A DNA stretch of 33,057 bases, taken from assembly GCF_000003605.2 (NCBI RefSeq), contig NW_003119935.1:89737-122793 (forward strand). The letters run 5' to 3'. The position numbers and the translations under genes were made by a program. Below, one piece after another: positions 20,486-33,057 of the stretch (position 1 is its first letter; every line of letters starts with the position of its first letter). The notes below the pieces were generated by a model. That model worked only from the letters and a program-made list of their open reading frames with translations. It did no database searches and was not told where the DNA came from. This stretch comes from Saccoglossus kowalevskii. Lineage: Eukaryota; Hemichordata; Enteropneusta; Harrimaniidae.

Positions 20486-22512
20486 CTATGTGAGTGTTAT
20501 AGCCACTTTACATCGGTATGTAATTATATTGTTGCATTAAGGCAATATCCGTTTAATATCTTATTATTGGGTTAGATGAATCTATCTACATATACTTCGT
20601 ATTTTTCAGTGAAACATGTCTATATAAAAACATATTATGATTGTTATATGATTGATATAATTAGATTAAAATTATATCATTTTGATAATTGTTGAGAAAC
20701 AGGGTTCTAAGTCCAGCAAAGGTTCAAACTCATGCAAATACATACGATTGTCTACCCTCATTTACAAAATGATATCGATATTTATACCATTTTTAAATTA
20801 TCAAACTCCAAACGTTAATAAGAAGTAAAAAAATAATGTTAAAGGTATAGATGTATATTGCGTCACATGCTTATTAAAAAACCGTCATTTTATTTGAAAA
20901 TGTGAACAAAAATACAAAACTTCTCGCTGCCGTTATAAAGTGTAGTATTGTAGAGTGGCCTTAGGTAAACGCCATTTGGCGATTTGCATGCTGGGAGAAA
21001 TTCACCTACGTGACTTGATATGTCAGGATTTTGAACCAATGAGATTTGTATCGTTGTTTGTTTGCCAACAATTTATACATTTACGTCACTGTATATCCGT
21101 CAGTTCTTGCCAGATAACTTGCGTAAACAGGTCATTTTAAAACTTACTTAATATTGTTTTGATGGAAAAACATTGTTTGCATGACATGGTATGATATAAC
21201 GTTAAAATGTTAATAATAAATAACTACAATCGTTTGTCTCTCACGTAGTGGAAACTTTTCAGCCCATCACTTATATAGGTAATACGTGACGTACAAACGT
21301 TAAAAACGTCGAACGAGGGTAAAATTGTATGAGGTAGAATTTATAATCAATATAATTCATGACTAAAAGCAACAGAAAAAGTTAAAAAGTGAATTGAAAA
21401 CCATTCACAGTCGGTAATGCGTGGTTCTGTACTCCCATTCAGTAATGATATGAGCACCGGCGTCACAACACATAGTTACTTCATTCATGTTCGATTTCCA
21501 TGTACCAATCTAAAGCCCATCGAACGTTTTGACAAGTATTGTTTTTATACAAATAAGTTTCATTGTGGAAGCAAAATACGATATTTAAAAACGTTTTGTG
21601 TTTTAACTTCGCTATTAGCAACATATACGACAGAGACTCTGAGATACACAAGTACAAAGTTGTAGTTGTACGTCATGAGAATATTAATATTTTCATAAGC
21701 TGAATACTTTACAATTCTGAATAAAACGTTATTCCTGCGCAGTAATATCGTTTGTTTCCTTGACTACACTTTTTATTAAGATACATAGAGAAAACTACCC
21801 ATTGTCCATATTCTTTGGGAAAACATTCTTAGCCTTATATGTGAAAAACATAAACTAATTAAAGGTTGTAAAACGTTTAAAACTGGTATACTGACGAGGA
21901 TTATCGTCCTTTGATAGAGAAATAGCCATATTATAACCGCTCGTGGCATTTTGTAACCCTATTTATCCTACTCAACGTTTTCTTGTAAAGTAAACATTTT
22001 GCTCTCTGACATTTGACAAACTGCTCAGCAATACATACTCATAGTACAATCTCATACTAATAGTACAATCATCTATCAAAGATTTACAATATATTTAAAA
22101 GGATCTAGATGAAATCTGATAAAGTACGTAGAATAACATGTTTTGTTACCAACTATGTCGGTAATACCCCCCCGTCATTTGAAACATGGCATCTGTGTTA
22201 CTTGGTTACCCATGCTGCAACGTGGTTCGCTTTTACAGCTAAGATCATTTCCCATAGATAGGGGGAGCTGAAAAACAATTTGACTTTATGAGAGTTATAT
22301 CAGTTTTAGAAATCATTCTTTTTCATCACGTTGTATTCAACAAATAATATTTATCTTGTTCAAACACGGGAACGAAAGTATGAGTCAAATCGTGCTCAAT
22401 TCTTAATCAGTTCAGAACATACTAGTGGTTCATTCTCATCTAAAACAGAACAAGATACGGTGCAATCTTTTTGAAGTTGGCGCAAATCTTTCATTTTTTT
22501 TATATTTGATTT
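20486..22512. other. Non-coding, no gene recognised
   Basis: Open frames at 20955-21140 and 21417-21665 are short and lack splice or domain support. Confidence 0.5.
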
Positions 22513-22519
22513 ATACTAC

Positions 22520-23181
22520 TGTCATGAATTTGTTTTTGCGTATATGTTGATCGACTTAATTAGCTGATTACGAGTGAATTACTGTGTCATGTCTGTCACC
22601 GTTTAGGCCTATTTGAAGTTTTGGACGGAACTTGGCTCAGTGATTTGGAACTAATTACGAGATAACCGTCGCTATTCTTACTACTATTTCTGACAGTTAG
22701 TATTCGTAGTTATTAACGTAGTGAACGATTAATCAAAAGATATGACGTATTCAGTACTTAGTTTGATTGGATTTATGATTGAAGGTTACGCCTTAGAGTC
22801 TTTTTACTGCTTTGTAATTGGTTAGAGTTTTGAAAATGAATAAAGAGAGTTTGAGTTGGCCTTGGCGAGTACTCCACGACAGAGGCAGTCTAAGTCCAGC
22901 CTAAGAGAGTCCAAGTCCAGACCTAGAGAGTCTTGGGCGAGTCTTGGGTCAGCCTTGCGATAGTCTTGGGGATTTTTCCCCAGGGCACTGTGTCATATAG
23001 AGTACTCGACTGATCGACTAAGATGAGAGTTGAAACGTATTTCGCTGTGTGTGTCTTATTTGACTGTAAAGTATAAGTGACTTTCCTGATCCCGTACCTC
23101 AAAGGGACGCGATATAGAAACGAGACGAGATTCACCCCTGACACGTGTGGAGAACCCCGTGGAGAAGAATTACCCCCTGAT
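22520..23181 (+). repeat. 5' LTR
   Basis: 662 bp beginning TGTCATGAATTTG, with AATAAA at 22839-22844 as a likely poly(A) signal in the R region. It holds about 155 bp (roughly 22910-23064) lacking from the 3' LTR, including a second copy of an approximately 20-bp AAGTCCAG...AGAGAG unit and TCTTGGG-type repeats. Confidence 0.85.
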
Positions 23182-24718
23182 ACGTGGTGGAGAAGCCGGG
23201 CAGGTGTTTTACACATATTGACATTCTGTGAAGAAAAGTGGAATGGCGAAGATGTGTCTTTTATGCGAACCGAACTAACAGCTCGACCACAGAGACAAAA
23301 CCGCGCTTGACTACTAACACCGTTAACAGTATGGCACCGATGTACAACGCTGATGAAGACATGAAGATTTCAGAACCCCTTCGGAAGGACCAGTATCGAA
23401 TAGGACTGCATAATTAAGAATTGAACGACATTAAAGACAAGAAGATGATAAAGAACGACCCGGACTAACGCGGTGACCAGAGGAGACGCTTATAGACTTT
23501 GATTAAAACTTTAGCTATTTGCTTAGAGAACCGCTCGTTGGACACTGTAACTGACACTGTGTAACTCAAAACGTTGAACTTATTTCCAGAATCCTAACCC
23601 TATTGTTCAGTAATGTAATGTATTGCTTGCTTTTCCTATCGTTTTTACCGTTTTTTTTTTTTTGTGATATTGAATTGTATGTGTGTAAACGCCCAGATCT
23701 TTGTTTTGAAGTGATATTTAGTTACGTGCGAGGTCCTTTATAACGATTTAAGCGCGCCTCAGTGGACAAGTATTTGCAACACAGTGTTTTGAGTTTTGTG
23801 AAGTTTTATGGAGTTTTTATGAGTTTATGGGTAAGGATTATGATGGGGAAAGTAATGCCCCAAAGAGTTTTTCAGAGTTTTGAGATTTGTCGAGTACAGA
23901 GATATCGACGTTTTAAGAGTTGTTTTTGTTTACGTGTTGTTTTCCGGAATACTTCTGACGCTTTTTGAGTGGGGAACACCTTTGTAACGTTTTCTAATGT
24001 CTTTTTGGAATGAGAGTGTGGTGCGCTTATATACTTATTGTTTGATATCGAAAGCTTTTGTTCATGATTGACAGGTTTATATGTAACTTAGTAGTATCTA
24101 TCGTTTTAGCCTTTTCCGTCTTAATTGCCAGAGGAGTAATGTGTTATGAAAGCGACATTGTCTTTGCATTCCGTTTCCACACCGTATGACTTGTGTTTAG
24201 ATTAACGACTTATGAGTTCAGTTGAAGTTTATAAGCGTATATGACAGGAGTTTGATTAATAGCTTGTTTATCCATTGTTTATTTGTTACCGCCTTGCAAT
24301 GCTTTAACCAAGAGACGCATCCCTGGTAATCACGTGATCATGCTGTCGACGGCCGCGATTAGATGATCGCTTGGTTACACCGCCACGCCTTAGTTGTTGA
24401 CCTTTTGATATAGAATTTGTAACCTTAGTAACGGAGACAGTGCAGCGAAGGGTAACCTCAGCGGACCTGTTTGAGAAAAGTGAGTCGATTGGTAGCCTTT
24501 CCCTCGTTTTTTGATTTATAGCCGTTGATATTTGTGACTTTATAACCATTGTATTTAGACCTTATAATCAGTTTATTAATCAGTGTGTTTTACTCTTTTC
24601 GATTTATACCTTTTTCTTAGTATTGTATTTAACCCGTATGACGATGAGTAGAGGACGGTATCTTTGATTTGTGAACGTGTTATGCCGGGAGGCATGACTC
24701 AGTTTGGGTGAAGGGATG
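23182..24718 (+). other. Internal region of the LTR element, without recognisable coding sequence
   Basis: Only short open frames occur (23077-23310 straddling the LTR end, 23762-23968, and 24304-24549 on the minus strand), none with retroelement motifs. A G/T-rich stretch with repeated GAGTTT words spans about 23780-23925. A short frame starts at an ATG at about 23331 and stops after some 25 codons; it may be a gag remnant. Confidence 0.5.
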
Positions 24719-25225
24719 TGTCATGAATTTGTTTTTGCGTATCTGTTGATCGACTTAATTAGCTGATTACGAGTGAATTGCTGTGTTATGTCTGTCATCG
24801 TTTAGGCCTATTTGAAGTTTTGGACGGAACTTGGCTCAGTGATTTGCAACTAATTACGAGATAACCGTCGCTATTCTAACTACTATTTCTGACAGTTAGT
24901 ATTCGTAGTTATTAATGTAGTGAACGATTAATCAAAAGATATGACGTATTCAGTACTTAATGTGATTGGCTTTATGATTGAAGGTTACGCCTTGGAGTCT
25001 TTTTACTGCTTTGTAATTGATTAGAGTTTTGAAAATGAATAAAGAGAGTTTGTGTTGGTCTTGGCGAATACTCCACAAAAGACGCAGTCTAAGTCCAGTC
25101 CTAGAGAATGTAAAGTATAAGTGACTTTCCTGATCCCGTACCTCAAGGGGACGCGATATAGAGACGAGACGAGATTCCCCTCTGACACGTGTGGAGAACC
25201 CTGTGGAGCAGAATTACCCCCTGAT
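24719..25225 (+). repeat. 3' LTR
   Basis: 507 bp, aligned with the 5' LTR at both ends. By eye about 18-20 substitutions occur over the first 390 bases (near 5%). AATAAA is at 25038-25043. The middle segment present in the 5' LTR is missing. Confidence 0.85.
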
Positions 25226-25230
25226 ACTAC

Positions 25231-26964
25231 ATCATTGTAGCGATGGCCAACACGTGCCAACAATCCCACATTTCAGATCTTTATTGATACCGAAAAATAA
25301 TAATAAATGATATCAATCAGAACTAAAAAATATGCAACACATTTGGAACTTAAAATAAATGAGCAACTAGATTAACGATTATAGATGATGGCACTGATTA
25401 GTTCATTATGAAAGGAATACACAATTATTTTGAGTCACAGGTATCGCCAGTGAAAGTAGTGCTTTCAGTGTGTAAGCATCCTTTATTTTATGTTTTTGTC
25501 ATATTACCTCAAACCCTGCAAATAGAAGTGTGCATGGAATCATGGGAAGAAACAGTGTGCATTGCTGTGTGATAACTGTCATAAACGGTGATTGACAGGT
25601 CATACTTGTTTTCAACTCTGGAAGGACAGTTGGAATCTACCAGGTTTGCTGTTATTTGAATAGTTTACGACTCTGTTAGCCTCACTCAACTGGTTCGTAA
25701 CCAGTCGTGTGATTGGTTGTTGACATATTCTGAATAGGCCACGCCTCCAATTGTGCCGTGCCGTTGATTATTCGTAAATGGAGTAATTTTTTGTAGTTTT
25801 CTGGATTTATTCTGCAAATATCGGTAAAATATAGGTATGGCTTTGGCGAAATTTGAAAGAGCAACCAATATTCTTCAAGCTTTTTTTTTTAGATTTTATT
25901 TCTCATTCTGTTTGACTGTTTTTTCGAGTTTAAAAAATGTGAGCTAGCTGGAGCTTTTACCCCTTGTCTATTTCTTACACTAGATACCAGCCGATACCCC
26001 CCCCCCCCGCTCATAGGGACTGCGTACAGTTGATTATAGTTCCTGGGCTCCCTGTGGTCTACTAGCAGTGAAAGAAGCAGGCCTTACACTGTGACACAGT
26101 GTATGCAGAACGCTGTTGTCATGGTAACTGTAAATTTCTTTAAAATGAGAATAAGTTGAGTTGAAATTACAGGAAATATATTTACCAGCTACTGTCAATA
26201 CATTTTCACTTTCTATTTAAATTTGTGAAGGTTTGTATAATATTATGTGTATGCAGACACTGTATGTACCTACAAGCACATTTTACACTGACTCATTCAA
26301 CAGAAATTGACAAACGCAACAAGAAAGAATCTATTTACGTCGTTCATTCTCACGACAAAAAGATCGGTTACGCCAAACTGATAACCAAACAATTTAATTT
26401 CAATTTGTAGGAATCAAATAATAGAATATCCCTCTCGCGGAGTTATAAACTGTTCCAACCTGTCACTGTAAACACGTGCCCTATATATATATATATTTAC
26501 ACCAAATATCAGTAATACAAGCCTGCAATCTGCCGATCTTTAAAATTTGAATTATAGCTCAATTGCTTTTTATCAGTCATATTATAAAGAATACTACTAA
26601 TCGACATCAGGAAAACTGGAGATAGCATTATCTTCCTAATTACCGGCGATTACGTATGCTAAAGCCTTATACACATGCATCAGACCGCGTCTTAATGAGC
26701 AATCTTGCATATTCGTTTGTGATAGATATCCTGCTTTACTATCAAAACACCATACACTCCAATCGCATAGTAAAACTTACAGGGCAACGATCTTGTCCCC
26801 TATTTTGATATTTTCAATTTATTACTTCATAGTCCGAAAGAAAAACTGCGTTTTGAGCCTTGAATATGAAACTGTTATCGATATGCCACGTTTAATACAA
26901 AAACAATGTGCCGACAATGAACATGGACCTACGTTGGCCAGATGGTCATCGCAAGTTAAATCTC
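25231..26964. other. Non-coding, no gene recognised
   Basis: Contains a run of 13 C at about 25997-26009, a small palindrome (ACTGGTT...AACCAGT, near 25689) and another near 26090 (ACACTGTG/CACAGTGT). Short open frames have no support. Confidence 0.45.
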
Positions 26965-26985
26965 TGACGTCACATGTATATAAAG
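26965..26985 (+). promoter_or_regulatory. Possible core promoter: CRE followed by TATA box
   Basis: A perfect TGACGTCA (26965-26972) lies five bases before TATATAAAG (26977-26985). This arrangement would place a start site near 27010. No convincing first exon follows: an ATG in good context at about 27052 opens only 17 codons, though a GTATGG donor-like site lies within it. Confidence 0.3.
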
Positions 26986-28444
26986 CAGAGTGTTTATGCT
27001 CAGTTTAATCACCAGTTTCAGAAGGTGTATTTGGCACGAACCCCAACGCCATGTGTGCATGGTATGGCGACTCTATTCGTACGTGGTCAAAATTCTGTTA
27101 GTCTATTGGTTCGACTACACTAATTACCGTATATGTTTACAATCATGGCCGCACTTTCGCCACAAATTATGACAGCGAATCATAACTCACAAATATCGAC
27201 AGATATATCTCGAATGTGAAGTCAATAATGCATTTCATGTAGGCATTCAGTAAAGGAAACTGTCCACAAGCACTTTTAATATATATCGTGCAATTCTTTG
27301 GAGAAGTATTGTTTCGTGAAAATTTGTCAGAGGAAATATCACGAAACACCGAACGAACTTGAATATTCTATCGTGGAAGCAGAATTAGATATTCATTGTG
27401 TGGTCTTACATATTTGTTGTGTGAATTTTCTAAACATTTGCGCTGATTGATTGGTATTTTTCAGAGCTTTAGCACTAAATGGCGCAGTTTATTCTGCGAC
27501 AAAAATGTATACATTTGCGGTCTTTGCGGAACACAATGAAAACATTATGAGAATATTGCATGACTATTTAAGCCTCCGTATATCTTTAAATATATACTCG
27601 CTGCCCGTGCACTTGTGGCAGTGTTGGAAATACATGTTTTATTATTTAACTCCAGGGAAAATACATATCATTACATCTATAATCGCTCATGAAAAAGACT
27701 GGTAAAAAGAAGTTAGAAAGGTGTGGGTACATGGCGAAATCCGGCAAAATAAAAATTCTATAAACCTAATTACGGTTGTCAACGAAATCATCACCATTTT
27801 AAACTTTGAATGATACATATACAAATAAATGACCAACGTTCAGATCGCTATAGTTATATAGGATTGGACAACATTCGTAGCGCGCACAGTGATCACATAT
27901 CACGTGATTACAAACTATTTGACATTATTTTTTATCTATCTTGTACCATACGGCAATGTTATGCATCTCTGAATGTGTAAACCGGGATATACTTATGAGT
28001 AACATTAAAAGTACAATTTTAAACCCATTAAATAACTGACTATTAATTGGAATACCCTCAAATTGGGTGTATATACGAATAATTGTTATTTACCTAAATG
28101 TTATAGTACGTAGCATATTGCAGTTGGTGGTGAAACAACAAAGTAGACACCGTTTTTTTTTTCATCAGCTTTCTAGTAGTGTCTAATATTGTATTGTGCT
28201 ACATAAATGAAATTTTAACATTATCGTCTTTCATACTATCATCTATATTAAAATTGTATGACATGCTTATTTTGTATTTAGTCTAAATTAGAGAAAATGT
28301 AATTTCAGGAGGATTGAACACACACGGCATGTACTGATGTTATTTTTTACGGAAGTTATTTGAAATCTGTTTTCCGAGATACTATGTGGCGTATTGCTGT
28401 GAACAGGTTTGAATCTGTAACAAAGTGCGTACTAACATTTCTAG
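26986..28444. other. Non-coding, no gene recognised
   Basis: Open frames at 26990-27172 and 27451-27705 look accidental; no repeats or RNA genes were seen. Confidence 0.4.
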
Positions 28445-28582
28445 AAAAGTAACCGTTTCTGTGAAGCGGCCGTACAAGCTTATGATTATGTGAACGAAAA
28501 TGTATACCTACCTCTACAAGCGACGAGAAACGCACCGTCTACTCCACGAACCTATATCATCAAGCATTCGAACGCAGAATGA
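28445..28582 (+). CDS. Weak candidate terminal exon of an unknown gene
   Basis: A perfect TACTAAC branch-point word and ATTTCTAG acceptor (ending 28444) precede 45 open codons and a TGA at 28580-28582. AATAAA follows at 28593-28598. Local GC is higher than around it. The peptide has balanced composition but matches nothing I know, and no upstream exon was found. A competing 100-codon frame at 28500-28802 overlaps it. This may well be chance. Confidence 0.2.
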   Translation, partial: KSNRFCEAAVQAYDYVNENVYLPLQATRNAPSTPRTYIIKHSNAE

Positions 28583-28802
28583 TAGTGATATCAATAAACA
28601 AAACTTTTCTGCTTCCGACTCAGCGACGCGTCACGTGTTCATGACGCACAGCAGCCTCGATTTCACTGATTTCAATACATCTACAGCTAGACGTGAATAT
28701 CATATAGTAACCATGCTCGCGGTATTTTATCTAACTCTATGCTCTTCTAAATTGAATAATTTGCTAAAATTGATTTCAAATGTCACGCATTTTCGGGCAT
28801 AA

Positions 28803-31800
28803 TTGTATATGATGGTAATTGGTCATTGGTCAGGGCGGTGATTTTTTCCTCCGTGCTGTAGCTTTAAAAACTTTTAGGTTTTATCCGGTGCGGGGGCGTA
28901 TCAAAGATACACATCGATGTTTAGCGTGTCAAATCGTAGAATAATCTAGTATGATGTTAGATTGTACAGACTGCTATTTGCATTGTCATTGCCTGAGAGG
29001 ATAAGTATACAATTTACTAATAGTGAGATTAATCTCTCTGGATAATTGGCAAGAAATGGTTCAATGCTCTTAATAATTAACTTGTAAGAGTTTATAATCC
29101 GACCCTTTTTAGACAAATTATTTCCACCTTAAATATTTACTATTTAAGTTTGACAGGCACGATGTAATTATCAAGCCTAGAGATATATTTCACCTATGAC
29201 TCACGAGTTAAGCAGGGCTAAATGCTAGGCATGAACATGTTGTTATCTCTAATAGTGGTTCATGTATTTTACTTGGTAAAACATTGAATTAAACTATTTA
29301 TATTTATTTGGTATTTCTTTTGAAAATCTCGACATCAATCGATAGACCTTCCATCTTTTATCAAGAACATTCTACTGTAACTGCTATTGAAGCCGCCCTT
29401 CGAAAAATGTTACATATTTAAGAAATAATTCGATAGCTCGAAGTAGTGGGTGGTTTGCCTGTAGCAAAAGTCTTTATGGTCTGGCGAAAAAAATATGATA
29501 ATCTTCATCAAGGACAGATCTTTCGTTCAGTTGTTATGGCAACAGTACTAACAACAAGACGTGTCTGACACAAGGCTAAATTATACAATATGAAGAGAAA
29601 GTAACGACACAATAGTTCTAGTTTGTGTGTTTAGTAGATCGGGTCGAGAAATTATAATTGAAGAATTATTTTCAAATCCCAAATGTGTGCCTACTTAAGC
29701 CATATGTGCACGCGTGTACTCCCATGTGGCATGCACGGCAAGAATCGAAGGATGGTCCCATGTTTGCATATAATGTAATAATTCATTGTGAGTAAGTGAC
29801 GACGTCATCAGTTTTGCTTTCACAACAAAAAGGTATCAAGCGAGTACAAGCATAAATTTAGTGGTAGGCTATCATAGCCGTAAGCAATTATTCAGCGGCC
29901 TTCGTCATTGTAATATTTGAATTTGTAATGAAAAGTCAGTAAAATATAGAACAATAGAACGACTAGAATAATGTAATAGTACACATGTATCACACGGTTA
30001 TCATGGGGGAATGACGTAAATGTGTGTCCATATCATTGGGTTTCAATGTACCCAGTTCCAAGTCAGAATTTGACTTCTTCCTTTACGCGTCTAAGCTGGC
30101 CTTCGTTGCCCTTAACAACATAAACCCCATATTTGAAATACTGTAATAACAATAACTATAATAAGAAGTAAGGACAAGACACAGTTCGGTTGTTTTTATA
30201 ATTTTCAGAGTATATTTCAGTGCGTATGTACATACGCCTCGTGGTGCATGTATGCAGTCCTAGAAATGTATTGCATTTTAACAGTTTAGGAAAGTCCTTT
30301 TTTATGCAACAGATTTAAACCAAATCCATCCACGAATACCTGAATATGTCTGGTTCATTCTGATTAACACTTATATAACAGGCATTGAATCAGTTGGGCG
30401 TTTCCTTCCTTTCTTTATTAGACGACACGTGATGTTTATGTCCTTACAAACTGAAGTTAGGCGCAGCATTTTATGAAATATTATGACACAAAATAATATA
30501 TATATGCCATATATATATGACATAAAGTCTGATGACAATGTACGTTGCTATGCAATTGTTTTACCTTAAAATAGATGCTATCTGGAATCATGATACAAAT
30601 GTACCTGCATGACCAATACAATGTTTAGTTTAAACTCCAGGCATGTCTGAAATATGCATTCGGAATGGCCTACTTTAATGAAAAATGTCCACCAACCGGC
30701 CGTTTTGAACCTGATAAAAAATAGAAGGAAAACCATGAAGATCCCATTGCATTCAATGTATGTACTAAGTTTAAACCACATCCATTCACATACCACAGAA
30801 TGCCAGTTTCGGGAAGGTGAACATTGCGATTTTGATGCATTCTGTCATTCGGCCATCTTGAATCGGATCATGACACGAAAGCACGTGCATATATGCATCG
30901 GCCGATATATGAACTTGATCGGTGTGGGCATTTCAGAATATGGATTGAAAACTGAATAATATTCAAAAGATAAAATAACGTACACCACAGTCGTATTGTA
31001 TTCAATGTATGTACCATTTTTTAGAGTAAAATGTTCTCTTTTAATGAAAGTATAATTATATATATCCTAGATACAATAACATTACATACAAGCTGAGAGA
31101 TGAAGCGGTATTGTTACACTGAACAATACATATGCGTCTTACATTTTGATTGTTCATCTGGGATCCCAGTCACGAGACAACTTAAAGTTCTTGAAATTGG
31201 ATAGGTTGGAAACTATAGCAACAAATATGCGATAAACGTTTGATAGCAATTGGTACGGACATAGTCACACAACCGACCTTTAAAGAAGGTGAATTAACTT
31301 TATTGTGAAGACAATTTTCTTTCACACGTTGTACACAGCCTTTCGTGCTGCAATTGGTGATGCAATTGACGCGTAAAGCTATAAACCAAATGACCTACGC
31401 CTACGCCTCCCACCTTTAAGTTTTTGAATATTGAACTAGCGTGTGCTATAGACATCTTTACTGCCTTTAATCTGACCTAGTACACGTTGCTTCCAATAAC
31501 ACCTATTTATCCATGTAAATGGTGCTAGCAAGCATGGATGGATGTAACTACACGTGTACAAATAATCAAGTTATTCAAGTTTCGCATAAATAGAGGCATC
31601 CGGCGATGAGCGTAATTGCGTGCGCCTTAATTTACTGATTTTATGACAGTGATATACGGATTATATTAAGAAATGGATGGTTCATCTTCCCAGCTGGGAT
31701 GGGTGAGTTGGGATTTTCTGTCATATATTTTGTTCATTTATTTTACAAATAACTGGAGAGTAAATACAAACATTGTTATTTCTTCAAATGTTTTCTCTGT

Positions 31801-33057
31801 TTTTTTTCTTCTAAATCCAGCCTAGCCGCCAAGCACAAATAATAGTAAATATGTATTTTATTGCATTGTGGCAATGAACACAATCACAATTCACGTGCGT
31901 GATAGCTAAACAACCAGGGAACTACAGGATTCCAAAACAAGTCTATAGACTGTTCCTGTAAGTAGCGATCTCATTCCTCGTTTTGATACTTAAAATCTTC
32001 AATACTTGTCATTTCCTGTGTATTATTATAATCTTAAAAGTTTATGAATTTCTGTTTTATCCTCCTAAATAAGTTCCCCAACACCTTTCTCGTTGTCTTC
32101 GAATGTTATGCCCTGATTACGGTTATGTCTGAGTGCCATCGCTGTCTCTACAATCTTTCTTCCTGTCAAATGTCGTTCCTATTATTGGCTACTAGCAACA
32201 TGAACAGAGTATACACATTCCCTATAATAAAAAGATTGCCAAACTAAGATATTCTTTTCAAAGTTTTTATCTCGCCAATATTTGAGTTTGACAGTTTTAT
32301 AGTTTTTGTCATCAGGACTGTTTCTCAACATGAATATTAACAATCTCTAACGTAACGTTCAACTTTCTGTAAAAAAATAATGTTTTGTTCAACACACCTA
32401 TATAGTGTCCAATTTGTATTTTACGTGTCCCTGCAGCACTCCAAAACATTCAATGTCACTTATAACTATTTCATCTTTTCCTCGTTATTTTCGGCATGCA
32501 TTATGCATGGTTTCGAAATGGCTGGCTTATAAAAATTCCCCAGTTGCTGAAAGATTTAATAGTATACTATTGTACAATTAATCTACTTATAAAAATGTGA
32601 ATGTGACAGAAATGTTTTGACAGTGACGTGGTTTGTGTACTTCTACCATGTGCGGTGTAATTCAAGTAGAAATCGGAACATTTGAGTTAAATTTAAAGTA
32701 TTGAATTAAATATCTAGATGTAGAAGCTCAAGGAAAACGAATGGTTTGAAAAATGAGAAGAATGTTGCACTCTCACGTCATAACAGAACATTATTGGTCT
32801 GTACTGACAGATTAACCTGTAAATGCGTACAGTTTTTAAATTACTAGTCATACAATTAGGTTATACCAAACAATATTATTGTAGTCTGTGCACTCAACTA
32901 TTCAATTTGCGATACTCACAGTACCTCAGAATCTTAATAGACTTAAAGGGCGCTGGTCGTTGCGCCGCTCATGTACGACATTTATATTAATAAACACTGA
33001 TTATTTCACAATCCAATGCGCTGTTCTAATGGAAATCGCGAGTACGAGTTTTGACCT
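28803..33057. other. Non-coding, no gene recognised
   Basis: Low-GC sequence with short TA runs (about 30496-30518). The word TTCAATGTATGTAC recurs at about 30755 and 31000. The 101-codon open frame at 30654-30959 and the 67-codon frame at 32044-32247 lack splice and domain support. Confidence 0.45.

Larger units (their letters stand above)
22513..25230 (+). mobile_element. Non-autonomous LTR retrotransposon
   Basis: Two direct long terminal repeats (22520-23181 and 24719-25225) enclose 1,537 bp. The insertion is flanked by ATACTAC at 22513-22519 and 25224-25230. Because the LTR itself ends ...CTGATAC, the true target duplication could be 4 to 7 bases (ACTAC is a reasonable reading). A candidate primer-binding site beginning TGGTGGAGAAGCC follows the 5' LTR at about 23186, and a purine-rich tract (GGGTGAAGGGATG) precedes the 3' LTR. 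No gag, protease, reverse transcriptase or integrase is encoded, so it must rely on a partner element. The LTRs begin TG but do not end in CA. Confidence 0.85.

Noticed and set aside
20722..20733. GGTTCAAACTC, a match to a tRNA/SINE B box
   Set aside because: No A box or cloverleaf at the right distance upstream.
28500..28802. 100-codon open frame overlapping the candidate exon
   Set aside because: Starts directly after an in-frame stop, lacks any motif, and ends in AT-rich low-information sequence.
30654..30959. 101-codon open frame with an overlapping antisense frame
   Set aside because: Both strands are open, no splice or domain evidence; treated as chance.

Overview
The window reads as nuclear DNA of an animal, most likely a marine or aquatic invertebrate. 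It is AT-rich, its few genes are split by GT-AG introns, it is full of decayed transposons and minisatellites, and it carries a Penelope-like retroelement with a hammerhead ribozyme. I cannot name the species. No bacterial, organellar, rRNA or tRNA gene was seen.

Two protein-coding genes are supported. Gene A (plus strand, 880-2805, 5' end not found) and gene B (minus strand, 19277-16360, apparently complete, 420 residues with a signal peptide) converge on each other about 13.5 kb apart. Their last two exons are clearly paralogous: both introns are phase 0 at the same alignment point, and Cys, Trp, Cys-Leu-Pro and Gly-Tyr-Thr-Val sit at identical spacing. The shared domain resembles the C-terminal beta-grasp domain of transcobalamin/intrinsic factor (DUF4430-like), here joined to a low-complexity linker instead of the usual alpha/alpha barrel. 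Just downstream of gene B, 15239-15640 is a decayed tandem copy of its last-exon segment.

Most remaining identifiable sequence is mobile or repetitive. From left to right: two inverted copies of a 165-bp TTAA-flanked MITE (2334-2498, 4138-4301); a 662-bp hAT-like MITE with 8-bp target duplication and an internal 162-bp tandem repeat (4680-5341); a TA/GA microsatellite (6096-6202); a 22-bp minisatellite (6795-6950); a Ty3/gypsy-type integrase relic (about 8040-8275); a 25-bp repeat (8391-8465); a roughly 730-bp minisatellite with 95-bp higher-order structure (10032-10770); a 5'-truncated, frameshifted Penelope-like element on the minus strand (about 11980-13541) with a hammerhead ribozyme that looks intact; a short retroposed insertion with 13-bp target duplications that breaks an open frame (13971-14106); a perfect 25-bp triplicate (20411-20485); and a non-autonomous LTR retrotransposon (22520-25225).

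The right third (25231-33057) has no recognisable gene. It holds a CRE plus TATA pair at 26965-26985 and a weak candidate terminal exon at 28445-28582. All calls were made by eye; exon limits are inferred from splice signals and frame.
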